From assembly GCF_000469505.1 (NCBI RefSeq), contig NZ_KI272824.1:104908-168907 (forward strand): DNA of 64,000 nucleotides. The letters are read 5' to 3'. The notes under the pieces were generated by a model. The model saw nothing but the letters and a program-made list of their open reading frames with translations, was not told the origin of the DNA and did not search any database. Below are positions 1 through 8,113 of the stretch, piece by piece (positions within the stretch are counted from its first letter, which is position 1; each line of letters begins with the position of its first letter). The position numbers and the translations under genes were made by a program. The stretch comes from Leptotrichia sp. oral taxon 215 str. W9775. GTDB taxonomy: Bacteria; Fusobacteriota; Fusobacteriia; Fusobacteriales; Leptotrichiaceae.

Positions 1-2
1 AA

Positions 3-1685
3 GAAGAAAGAACGCCGTCTTTTGTTGTAAGTCCCACAAAAAATATATTTAAGGACTTTAGTACAGGAATAGGCGGAAATGCTATATCATTTTACATGAA
101 GATAAATAATATCACTTTTTATGAGGCTGTAGAGGAATTGTCTGAAAAATATAACGTACCCATAAAAAAATTGAATATAAGTAAGAAAAATTTACTCCAG
201 AATGAAAAATACTACGAAATAATGAGGGAGGCCCAAAGAATTTTCAGTGAAAATATTCTGAAATCGGAGCAGGCATTGAAATATATGGAGAATCGAGGTT
301 TTTCTCTGGAAGAAATAAAAAAGTACGGAATAGGATTTTCATTTGACACATGGGACAGTTTACTGAATGCGCTCAAGGAAAAGGGATATTCAGAAGAGGA
401 TATGCTGGAATTAGGACTTGTTAGAAAAAATGACAGGGGAAATGTTTTTGATTATTTTAGAAACAGAATTATGTTTCCAATATATAATGAAACAATGAAG
501 CCTGTCGGATTTGGAGGAAGGATTATTATAAACAATGATAATTCTCCAAAATATTTGAATTCGCCTGATTCTAAAATCTTTAAAAAAGGAAACGAACTAT
601 TCGGTTTATACAACAGAGGGGAAAATATAAAGAAAAAAGGACTAGCCATATTGATGGAAGGATATTTGGATGTGCTTTCTGCCCATAAAAATAACTTTCC
701 CAATGCAGTGGCCAGTTTGGGAACGGCTTTTACTGAAGGACAGGCAAAACTTCTGAAAAAGTATACGAATAACATAATAATAGCCTATGATAATGACAGT
801 GCCGGTAAGGAGGCAGTATTAAAAGCTGCAGATATACTGAAAAAAGATGATTTCAATATACGATGTCTGTCAATTGAAGGAGAAGTAAAGGATCCTGATG
901 AATATTTAAGAAAATATGGCAGAAAAAAATTTTTAGAAATATTGAAAACTTCAAAGGGAATTTTTGATTATCTCTTTGATGAATATTCTAAAGAACTGAA
1001 TTTGAATGAAATAACCGGAAAAAGGAAAATGATTGAAAAGTTCAGAAGTTTTTTTGCCAATGTAACAAACAATACAGAAAAAAATCTGTATATAAGTAAA
1101 CTTTCTGTGGAACTGGGGATAGATAAGGAAGTTCTTGTAGGAGAGTTTGGCAGCTTTTCCAATATTAAAGGAAAGTATAGAAAGAATTTCAGAAAAGAAG
1201 AAAAAGTTGTAAGTAAAGCAAAAAAAGATGAATTTTATAATTCCCTTGAAATAGAAACTCTGAAGTTTCTGTTAAAATATAAAAATAACCTTTCTTCAGA
1301 AAAACAGGAGCATTGCGAAAAGTTTTATGACAAGGTGTTCGAAAATGTCATTTACAGGGATATAATGGAAAAACTGAAGACAGTCAACTTCGAAATGGAC
1401 AAACTGGATACTCTGGCACTGGAGGAAGAAGAGAGGGAATTAATAACGACTATGAAGTTAAGAGCAGAAGCAGATATCGAAAATGAAGGAAGACATTATA
1501 AAGATATTTTTGTAGGATGGTTTTTAAGAGAAATTGATCATATGCGTGAAGTTATTGACAGAAAAAATGAGATGTATGTAGTTTTGAGACGGTTGGAATC
1601 CGAATTGAAAATAATTCATAACATTGAAGAAATAGAAAAAATGTATAAAGAATTTAAGTTGATAAGGAGATCAGATTATGTCTGA
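3..1685 (+). CDS. dnaG: DNA primase, 5' end outside window
   Basis: Makes the RNA primers used by the replisome. The frame is open from base 3, so the gene starts upstream of the window; the first ATG at 96 is internal. The visible N-terminus is the second half of the CHC2 zinc-ribbon domain (EERTPSF...GGNAISF), followed by the catalytic core with the Toprim motifs EGYLD (near nt 657) and DNDSAG (near nt 791) and a C-terminal helicase-binding region. Oddity: where DnaG normally has HCFGCG, the sequence reads KDFSTG, so two expected zinc-ligand cysteines are absent. The stop overlaps the rpoD start by 8 nt, so the two are translationally coupled as in the classic macromolecular synthesis operon. 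The family call is secure. Confidence 0.95.
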   Translation, partial: EERTPSFVVSPTKNIFKDFSTGIGGNAISFYMKINNITFYEAVEELSEKYNVPIKKLNISKKNLLQNEKYYEIMREAQRIFSENILKSEQALKYMENRGFSLEEIKKYGIGFSFDTWDSLLNALKEKGYSEEDMLELGLVRKNDRGNVFDYFRNRIMFPIYNETMKPVGFGGRIIINNDNSPKYLNSPDSKIFKKGNELFGLYNRGENIKKKGLAILMEGYLDVLSAHKNNFPNAVASLGTAFTEGQAKLLKKYTNNIIIAYDNDSAGKEAVLKAADILKKDDFNIRCLSIEGEVKDPDEYLRKYGRKKFLEILKTSKGIFDYLFDEYSKELNLNEITGKRKMIEKFRSFFANVTNNTEKNLYISKLSVELGIDKEVLVGEFGSFSNIKGKYRKNFRKEEKVVSKAKKDEFYNSLEIETLKFLLKYKNNLSSEKQEHCEKFYDKVFENVIYRDIMEKLKTVNFEMDKLDTLALEEEERELITTMKLRAEADIENEGRHYKDIFVGWFLREIDHMREVIDRKNEMYVVLRRLESELKIIHNIEEIEKMYKEFKLIRRSDYV

Positions 1686-2859
1686 GAAAAATGAAAACCT
1701 AAGAAGCAATCTTGCTAATTTTATAAAAAAAGCTAAAGAAGATAAAATTGTCAGCTACGAAGAAATTAATTCAATTCTATCAGATGATTTTTCTGTTGAA
1801 AAAACAGAAAAATTAATAAAAAAATTGATAGATGTCGGAGTTCAAATAGTAGATACATTAAAAGATAAGCAGGATTTAATAGAAAGTGCAGAACTGCTTG
1901 AAGAAATGGAAAATGGAGAAATCGATGTCTCTGAAATGGATATTGATGATGAATTTGTTGAAAGTGAAATAGATGAATCAGAAGTAGATAAACTTCTTCA
2001 GACAGATTTGTTAAAAATGGCAGAAAGCATGGATGTAGATGAACCTATTAAAATGTATTTGAGGGAAATAGGTCAGATACCTCTGCTTAGTTATGATGAA
2101 GAAATAGAGTATGCACAGAGGGTTCTTAAAGGTGACGAGGAAGCAAAACAGAAACTGATAGAGTCAAATTTAAGGCTGGTAGTAAGTATAGCCAAGAAAC
2201 ATACAAATAGAGGGTTGAAAATGCTGGATTTAATTCAGGAAGGTAATATGGGATTAATGAAAGCTGTGGAAAAATTTGAATATGAAAAAGGATTTAAATT
2301 TTCTACGTATGCCACATGGTGGATAAGACAGGCTATAACACGTGCAATAGCCGATCAGGGAAGAACTATAAGAATACCGGTACACATGATAGAAACTATA
2401 AATAAGATAAAGAAAGAAAGCAGAATCATACTTCAGGAAACAGGTAAGGAACCTACTGCCGAAGAGTTGGCAAAAAAACTTGAAATACCAGTGGATAAAG
2501 TGAAAAATATACTGGAAATGAACCAGGATCCCATTTCACTGGAAACTCCTGTTGGAAGTGAAGAAGATAGTGAACTTGGAGATTTTGTTGAAGATGACAA
2601 GTTTGCAAATCCTTATGATGCTACAACAAGAGTACTGCTGAAGGAACAGCTTGATGAAGTGTTGAAGACTCTTAATGAAAGAGAAGAAATGGTTCTGAGG
2701 TATAGATATGGTCTTGATGACGGTTCACAAAAAACACTTGAAGAAGTTGGAAAAATTTTCAATGTAACAAGGGAACGTATCAGACAGATAGAAGTTAAAG
2801 CGTTGAGAAAATTAAGACATCCAAGCAGAAGAAAAAAATTGGAAGACTACAGGAGCTAA
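1678..2859 (+). CDS. rpoD: Primary sigma-70 factor RpoD/SigA
   Basis: Housekeeping sigma factor that directs RNA polymerase to -35/-10 promoters. The 393-residue protein has an acidic region 1.1, then region 1.2 (EPIKMYLREIGQIPLLS), region 2.1-2.4 (DLIQEGNMGLMKAV followed by FSTYATWWIRQAITRAI), region 3 and region 4 with the intact -35-binding helix (VTRERIRQIEVKALRKL). The ATG overlaps the end of dnaG by 8 nt, and an AAGGAGA ribosome site lies inside the dnaG 3' end. Many TTGACA/TATAAT-like promoters in this window fit its expected specificity. A degenerate paralogue follows 52 nt downstream. Confidence 0.98.
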   Translation: MSEKNENLRSNLANFIKKAKEDKIVSYEEINSILSDDFSVEKTEKLIKKLIDVGVQIVDTLKDKQDLIESAELLEEMENGEIDVSEMDIDDEFVESEIDESEVDKLLQTDLLKMAESMDVDEPIKMYLREIGQIPLLSYDEEIEYAQRVLKGDEEAKQKLIESNLRLVVSIAKKHTNRGLKMLDLIQEGNMGLMKAVEKFEYEKGFKFSTYATWWIRQAITRAIADQGRTIRIPVHMIETINKIKKESRIILQETGKEPTAEELAKKLEIPVDKVKNILEMNQDPISLETPVGSEEDSELGDFVEDDKFANPYDATTRVLLKEQLDEVLKTLNEREEMVLRYRYGLDDGSQKTLEEVGKIFNVTRERIRQIEVKALRKLRHPSRRKKLEDYRS

Positions 2860-2911
2860 GTAATAACTGGCTCCTTTAATAATAAATAGATAAAAAAATA
2901 AGGGGAAAAAA

Positions 2912-3874
2912 ATGATTGAAAGAATAGTGGAAGACGTAAGAAAAAATGGAAGTTTCAGTTTTGAAAAGATAATTGAGAATAATAATCTTTCTGATGATGA
3001 GTTTTTCGAATTCTTAAAGTTTGTTTATCAGGATAATATTCCAGAAGTCAGAACATCTGTTGATGGTAAAGATTTTATTGTTCTGGAAGATGAAAATTAC
3101 TATGTTGAAGAAAAGGAAACAATAAAAGCCTATCTTGAAAATGTGAAGGAAAAAAATGAAGAAATGGCAGAAATCAATGAAAAAACTGTAATTACAGATG
3201 AAAATAGGACTGAAATGGTAGAGAAATATTTGAAAATTGCAGTGAGGGAAAGTCTGCTTTATTCTAAATATGGTTTTTCATTCTTAGATATGGTGCAGGA
3301 AGCAACTTTGGGAGTAATAACAGCTTTAAATTATTATGAAAAAATATTATTGATGACTGAAGAAATGGAATTTTTCATTAAAAATTTTGCAGTAAAGTAC
3401 ATACTTGAATTTCAGAAGGATCTTTTAAAGGATATAAAGGCTTCAGAGCTTTCCTATATTTTATATCTTAAAGTTAAGGTAGACAAGGAATTAGGTCATA
3501 CAGTGGATGAAATAAGTAAACGTATGAATGTAACTAAGGAATATATTGAAAAGCTGGAAAAATTATTTGATAATGTGGAACTGGATGAGATGCTGGAAAG
3601 CAGTCAGATACTTGAAAAAGCAAATAAAATAACACAGATGTACATACTGGAAAATATTCCTAAAAAACTGAGCTATATTGATGAAAGAATTTTAGTCATG
3701 TCTTATGGTCTTGATGATAAAATTTATTCAGAAAATGAAATTGCGAAGTCACTTAACATAGCAAAGCATAATGTAAATATACTGAAGGAAAAGGCACTGA
3801 ATAAACTGTCAATAGACCTTTTGAAAAATGAATTTATGAAGAACAGTGAAGAAACAGATTATACAGTGAATTAA
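2912..3874 (+). CDS. Degenerate sigma-70-like protein (RpoD paralogue)
   Basis: A 320-residue protein that aligns by eye with the neighbouring RpoD. A region 2.2-like segment (FLDMVQEATLGVITALNYYEK) matches the core-polymerase-binding segment DLIQEGNMGLMKAVEKFEYEKG. A region 4-like end (ERILVMSYGLDDKIYSENEIAKSLNIAK, then EKALNKL) matches EEMVLRYRYGLDDGSQKTLEEVGKIFNV. The promoter-reading parts have diverged: the aromatic region 2.3/2.4 (YATWWIRQAITRAI) is replaced by an unrelated FFIKNFAVKYILEF stretch, and the region 4.2 contact residues TRERIRQ by AKHNVNI. Region 1.2 is not recognisable. It is preceded by an AAGGGGAAAA ribosome site. It probably arose by tandem duplication. It could bind core polymerase without normal promoter recognition, but the function is unknown. 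Confidence 0.75.
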   Translation: MIERIVEDVRKNGSFSFEKIIENNNLSDDEFFEFLKFVYQDNIPEVRTSVDGKDFIVLEDENYYVEEKETIKAYLENVKEKNEEMAEINEKTVITDENRTEMVEKYLKIAVRESLLYSKYGFSFLDMVQEATLGVITALNYYEKILLMTEEMEFFIKNFAVKYILEFQKDLLKDIKASELSYILYLKVKVDKELGHTVDEISKRMNVTKEYIEKLEKLFDNVELDEMLESSQILEKANKITQMYILENIPKKLSYIDERILVMSYGLDDKIYSENEIAKSLNIAKHNVNILKEKALNKLSIDLLKNEFMKNSEETDYTVN

Positions 3875-3941
3875 TGAAAATAATAAAAAAGGAAGGAAGG
3901 TTTATAGATAAATATACAGAAATATTTATCTTACAGGAAAA

Positions 3942-4751
3942 ATGCAGGTAAAAGATATAGTAGGAGAATTACATACAATTTATAATCCAAAACTGGCAGA
4001 AGACTGGGATAACGTAGGACTTCTTGTAGGAAATGAAAATTCAGAAGTGAATACAGTACTTTTGTGCCTTGATATCACTGAAGAAGTTGTAGACAGGGCA
4101 GTAAAAGAAAATGTAGATTTAATAATTTCACACCATCCTTTCATATTTAGCGGATTAAAAAGAATTACGAGTGAAACTGTACATGGCAGAAAAATTCTGA
4201 AGATTATTGAAAATAAAATAGCAGTATATTCAGGGCATACAAATGTAGACTTTGGAATAAATGGTTTAAATGATTATATATTTTATAAGCTTGATTTAAA
4301 TGGAAAATTGGAAATATATAACGAATTTGAATGTGAAGGATATAATTACATAAAACATAAAAATGAGAATATAAAAGGTGGAAGTGTCAGAATAAAAACC
4401 CTTAATCATGAAATGGAATTATCAGATTTGATTAGGGTAATAAAAGAAAAGCTTGGCCTTGAATTTGTAAGATATGTTGGAGAAAATAGAAAAATCCGTA
4501 AAATAGGACTTGTTACAGGTGGTGGAAGTTCTTTTATGCATAGTGTAAAAGAAAAGATAGATGTTTTTTTAACGGGAGACTTAAGATATCATGAATCTCT
4601 TGACACGTTGGAAGAAGGTGGAATATTAATAGATATAGGACATTATGAAAGCGAGTATCTGTTTGCTGAATTAATGGAACTTCAAGTTTCACAATTTTTC
4701 AAAGGTAAAATAATAAAACATTTTGGAGAACCTGTCTTTAAGCTAGGGTAG
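3942..4751 (+). CDS. Nif3-like dinuclear metal center protein (DUF34/YqfO family)
   Basis: Member of the Nif3/DUF34 family, conserved metal-binding proteins often annotated as GTP cyclohydrolase I type 2 homologues; the physiological role is not settled. Metal ligands are visible: SHHPFIF (His64-His65), GHTNVD (His99, Asp103) and the C-terminal GHYESE pair. At 269 residues it is the short form, without the PII-like insertion domain seen in Bacillus YqfO. Its position downstream of dnaG-rpoD echoes the Firmicutes order, where trmK and yqfO follow sigA; here no trmK is present and the sigma-like gene takes that place. Confidence 0.9.
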   Translation: MQVKDIVGELHTIYNPKLAEDWDNVGLLVGNENSEVNTVLLCLDITEEVVDRAVKENVDLIISHHPFIFSGLKRITSETVHGRKILKIIENKIAVYSGHTNVDFGINGLNDYIFYKLDLNGKLEIYNEFECEGYNYIKHKNENIKGGSVRIKTLNHEMELSDLIRVIKEKLGLEFVRYVGENRKIRKIGLVTGGGSSFMHSVKEKIDVFLTGDLRYHESLDTLEEGGILIDIGHYESEYLFAELMELQVSQFFKGKIIKHFGEPVFKLG

Positions 4752-4814
4752 AATTATAAGACTGGAAATAATAGGGGTCTGATTACAGACAATATAAAAT
4801 AAAGAGATAACTAA

Positions 4815-4842
4815 TTGAAAAAAAAAATTCTAAAGATATAAT
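4815..4842 (+). promoter_or_regulatory. Promoter for the small lipoprotein gene
   Basis: TTGAAA (-35), 16-nt spacer, TATAAT (-10), followed by an AAGAGGTAAG ribosome site just before the ATG at 4876. The site is inferred from consensus only. Confidence 0.6.
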
Positions 4843-4875
4843 ATACATAATAAACTACAAAAAAGAGGTAAGGTT

Positions 4876-5013
4876 ATGACAAAGAAAAAGATTTTAATTT
4901 TATTGGGAGTTATAGTTTTAACTGTAAATTCATGTGTAGCAGTAGCGGCGGCAGGAGTAGGGGCCGGAGTTGGATATTACTGCGGTACAACATCGAGATG
5001 TACAGGAAAATAA
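4876..5013 (+). CDS. Small lipoprotein, 45 residues
   Basis: Short gene with its own consensus promoter and a good ribosome site (AAGAGGTAAG, about 5 nt before the ATG). The product has a lysine-rich start, a hydrophobic core (ILILLGVIVL) and a lipobox-like LTVNSC with Cys20 as the probable lipidated residue. The mature part is about 26 residues: an Ala/Gly/Val-rich stretch, then a YYCGTTSRCTGK tail with two further cysteines. It is probably an envelope lipoprotein. The function is unknown and no family was recognised. The -10 box for rnpB lies directly behind its stop codon and the proposed -35 lies within its last codons. Confidence 0.6.
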   Translation: MTKKKILILLGVIVLTVNSCVAVAAAGVGAGVGYYCGTTSRCTGK

Positions 5014-5027
5014 AAATATGTTATAAT
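4999..5027 (+). promoter_or_regulatory. rnpB promoter with extended -10
   Basis: TGTACA as a weak -35, a 17-nt spacer, then TATAAT preceded by TGT (extended -10, TGTTATAAT), 7 nt before the predicted 5' end of RNase P RNA. The -35 lies inside the last codons of the upstream lipoprotein gene. Confidence 0.6.
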
Positions 5028-5034
5028 AAAGAAC

Positions 5035-5376
5035 AAAAGGTTTCGGAGTCAATCGCCTGAATATTTCAGGAGGAAAGTCCGGACTTCGCAGGGCAAGGGA
5101 GACAGCTAATGGCTGTTGGAAGAAATTCTAAGGAAAGTGCCACAGAAAATATACCGCCTGAAATTCAGGTAAGGGTGAAATGGTAGTGTAAGAGACTACC
5201 GGTGATTTAAGAAATTAAGTCAGCCGGGTAAACCCCTCCCGAAGCAAGAATAAGTAGAAAGTGGTTAAGAGGCTGCCCGTCTTCACTTAATGGGTAATTC
5301 GCTAAAACCGGCAGGTAACTGCCTGTTTAGATAAATGATTGGCAAATACAGAATCCGGCTTATGCCGAGACCTTTT
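5035..5376 (+). ncRNA. rnpB: RNase P RNA (M1 RNA)
   Basis: Catalytic RNA that removes the 5' leader of pre-tRNAs. Universally conserved segments are present in order: GAGGAAAGTCCGGACTTC near the start, AGGGTGAAATGGTAG, the GGTAAACCCC segment, and ACAGAATCCGGCTTAT near the 3' end. The ends are set by helix P1: AAAAGGTTTCGG (5035-5046) pairs with CCGAGACCTTTT (5365-5376), with one G-U pair. The length of 342 nt is normal for a bacterial RNase P RNA. A three-nucleotide 3' tail cannot be fixed from sequence. It is followed by a hairpin terminator about 60 nt downstream. Confidence 0.97.
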
Positions 5377-5434
5377 AAAAAACTGTAAAAAAATGTAAAG
5401 AACTTATAGAAAAAATAAAGTATTTATTTATAGA

Positions 5435-5463
5435 AAGAGTGTTTTTTAGCACTCTTCTTTTAA
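5435..5463 (+). terminator. Rho-independent terminator after rnpB
   Basis: Stem AAGAGTG/CACTCTT with an 8-nt loop, followed by CTTTTAAT. It lies 59 nt beyond the RNase P RNA 3' end and before nadK. Confidence 0.7.
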
Positions 5464-5541
5464 TATTAAAAAAATATTTAGTAGAAAAAAATATTTAAAA
5501 ATGTTACAATTATAATAAATAAACTGAATTAAGAGGCGAAT

Positions 5542-6390
5542 ATGGAAAATAAAATGGAAGTTTTAAAAAATAGTAGCCAGGAAGAAATAGTAAATCAAAT
5601 AAATAGGGTAAAAATTATAAAAAAGGAATATTTGGAAGAAGATAAGCTTATTCATTTTTATGATTATATGAAATTAAATAAAATAGAAGAAACAGAAGAT
5701 ACTGAAAAGGCAGATTTAATTATTTCATTTGGAGGAGACGGGACATTACTTGTTGCAGCAAAGGAAACTTTAAAGAAGGATATTCCTGTAATGGCTGTAA
5801 ATATGGGAACATTAGGATATTTAGCAGATATTTCTCCTAAGGATGTTGTTGAGATGCTGGAGAAGTACAGAAGAAATGAATGTATTGTAGATAAAAGAAC
5901 ATTCCTTAAGGTAAAATACAATGAGAAAGAGTACCACGCCTTAAATGACCTTGTTATAAGCAAGGGAGGGATAGCTTCCCAGATGATTAGTGTGGAAGTT
6001 TATGCTGATGGGACATTTGTAAATAAGTACAGGGCTGACGGAATAATTATAGCCACTCCTACCGGATCTACTGCATATTCACTTTCGGCAGGTGGTTCAA
6101 TAGTTCATCCTAACTTAAGGGCTTTAAGTATAACTCCGTTATCGCCTCAGAGTCTTACAGCGAGGCCTATTATAATAGATGGTAATGAAGTGCTGAGTTT
6201 TAAAGTTTTTTCAAGGGATAATGACACCCACTTGAATATTGACGGAAGGATAAATTTCCGGATAAAACAGGAGGATGAAATTTCAGCAGTAATGTCAAAT
6301 AGAAAAGTAAAAATAATAAGAAGCGGGAAAAGTGACTATTACGGTATATTAAGGGAAAAACTCAGATGGGGAGAATCGTCGGTAAAATAA
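5542..6390 (+). CDS. nadK: NAD kinase
   Basis: Phosphorylates NAD to NADP in the cytoplasm. Family motifs are intact: GGDGT (residues 64-68, catalytic Asp), NDLVISKG, the DGIIIATPTGSTAYSLSAGG block that binds NAD, and the TARPIIIDG segment. At 282 residues it is the usual length. The ATG at 5542 follows an AAGAGGCG ribosome site. It sits 42 nt before recN, a pairing also common in Firmicutes, and is probably cotranscribed with recN and the Xer gene. Confidence 0.96.
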   Translation: MENKMEVLKNSSQEEIVNQINRVKIIKKEYLEEDKLIHFYDYMKLNKIEETEDTEKADLIISFGGDGTLLVAAKETLKKDIPVMAVNMGTLGYLADISPKDVVEMLEKYRRNECIVDKRTFLKVKYNEKEYHALNDLVISKGGIASQMISVEVYADGTFVNKYRADGIIIATPTGSTAYSLSAGGSIVHPNLRALSITPLSPQSLTARPIIIDGNEVLSFKVFSRDNDTHLNIDGRINFRIKQEDEISAVMSNRKVKIIRSGKSDYYGILREKLRWGESSVK

Positions 6391-6432
6391 AAAATAAGGG
6401 GAAATAAACAGAAAAGGTGAGAGGAAAATAAA

Positions 6433-8091
6433 ATGCTGAGAGAATTAAGATTAAATAATTTGGCAATAATAAAAAATTTGGATTTGGAATTTAATGAAGG
6501 ACTGATTTCACTGACAGGAGAAACGGGAGCAGGAAAGTCCATTATACTGGATGGAATTTCACTCCTTATCGGGGAAAGGTCTAATCTTGAAATGATAAGA
6601 ACAGGTGAGGAAAGCCTTTTTGCAGAAGGAGTTTTTGATTTAAGTGAAGTTCAGAAGGAAAAGCTCAATAAACTTGGTTTTGAAATAGAAGATGACGAAC
6701 TGATTATTTCAAGATATTTTTATAGAAATTCAAAATCAAAAATAACAGTTAATGGAATGAGAATGACAGTATCAAAGTTAAAGGAGCTTATGAGAAATGT
6801 ACTGGATCTTGTAGGTCAGCATGAACATCAGTACCTTTTAAATAAAAACTATCATTTAGGGCTGCTGGATAGGTTTCTGGATAAAAATGGACAGGAACTT
6901 GCAAAGGAAATAAGAAACAACGTTTCATCCTTAAAAATGATAAATAAAAAAATAGAGGAAATAGAAACTGAAAAGTTCAGAATAATGGAAAAAAAGGATA
7001 TTCTGGAGTTTCAGTCTAATGAGATAGCAAGTTTAGGCCTTAAGGAGAACGAAGATAACGAACTTGAAGAAGAATATAAAATTCTTTTTAACGCAGGAAA
7101 AATTAGTGAAAAACTTGAAAATTCAATTCAGAGATTAAAAGAAGGGGAATATTCAGTTATAAATTCACTTGGAAAAATAAAGAAAAATCTTGAACAACTT
7201 TCAGATATATCAGAAACATATTCAGAGCTGAAGGAAAAAATTGAAAATATTATTTATGAAGTGGATGACATAGGATATTCTCTTGAAGATATGGTTGAAA
7301 ATGTGGAAAGTGATGATGTCAGGCTTGAAAAGGTAATAAGCAGAATAGATGAAATAAACAAGCTGAAGCTGAAGTATGGCTCGACGATAGAGGAAATACT
7401 TGCATTCAGGGAAGAAAATGAAAAAAAGCTCTCCCTCATAAAGTTTGAAAATAATGAACTGGTAGATTTAAAAAAGGAAAAGGAAGAAAAGGCAAAAATT
7501 TATTTTGAAAATAGCCGGAAACTACGTGAAATAAGAAAAAAAGTTGCAGAAAATCTTGAAAAGACAATCAATGTTCAGTTGAAGGACTTGAATATGGCAA
7601 ATTCCAAGTTTAAAGTTGCCTTCTCAGAAAAAACTGTAATTTCTTCAAAAGGTATGGATGATGTGGAATTTATGATGGTTACCAATCTTGGTGAAAATTA
7701 TAAACCACTTGCAAAAATTGCATCCGGTGGGGAAATTTCAAGAATTATGCTTGCATTGAAAACAGTATTTTCATCTGTTGACAATATTTCTGTACTTATA
7801 TTTGATGAAATAGATACTGGAATTTCAGGGGAAACAGTAAGAAAAGTTGCAGAAAAGCTGAAGGAACTTTCTGGAACAGTTCAAGTTATATGTGTTACAC
7901 ATTCTCCTCAAATTGCAGGAAAATCAAATCAGCAGTTTTTCATAAAAAAGGAAATTGAAAACAATGTAACTGAAACAAAGGTAAGAGAACTGAATACAGA
8001 TGAAAGAATAAGGGAAATAGCAAGAATAATTTCAGGAGATAACATAACTGAAACATCAATAGAACATGTGAAGGAAATTATGAAATTATAA
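6433..8091 (+). CDS. recN: DNA repair protein RecN
   Basis: SMC-like ATPase of double-strand-break repair. The N-terminal half-ATPase carries Walker A GETGAGKS (residues 29-36); a long coiled coil follows (about 150-360), with the diagnostic LVGQHEHQYLL segment before it. The C-terminal half has the ABC signature SGGEISRIMLALK and Walker B VLIFDEIDTGISG. At 552 residues it is full length. The ATG follows AGGTGAGAGG. It lies between nadK and the Xer recombinase with short gaps, suggesting one operon. Confidence 0.96.
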   Translation: MLRELRLNNLAIIKNLDLEFNEGLISLTGETGAGKSIILDGISLLIGERSNLEMIRTGEESLFAEGVFDLSEVQKEKLNKLGFEIEDDELIISRYFYRNSKSKITVNGMRMTVSKLKELMRNVLDLVGQHEHQYLLNKNYHLGLLDRFLDKNGQELAKEIRNNVSSLKMINKKIEEIETEKFRIMEKKDILEFQSNEIASLGLKENEDNELEEEYKILFNAGKISEKLENSIQRLKEGEYSVINSLGKIKKNLEQLSDISETYSELKEKIENIIYEVDDIGYSLEDMVENVESDDVRLEKVISRIDEINKLKLKYGSTIEEILAFREENEKKLSLIKFENNELVDLKKEKEEKAKIYFENSRKLREIRKKVAENLEKTINVQLKDLNMANSKFKVAFSEKTVISSKGMDDVEFMMVTNLGENYKPLAKIASGGEISRIMLALKTVFSSVDNISVLIFDEIDTGISGETVRKVAEKLKELSGTVQVICVTHSPQIAGKSNQQFFIKKEIENNVTETKVRELNTDERIREIARIISGDNITETSIEHVKEIMKL

Positions 8092-8113
8092 AAACAGGAG
8101 TTATTGAAAATAA

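Noticed and set aside
452..775. Antisense open frames inside dnaG, leuS, trmD and other genes
   Set aside because: They are low-complexity Phe/Leu/Ser-rich frames opposite strongly supported genes, without ribosome sites or family resemblance.
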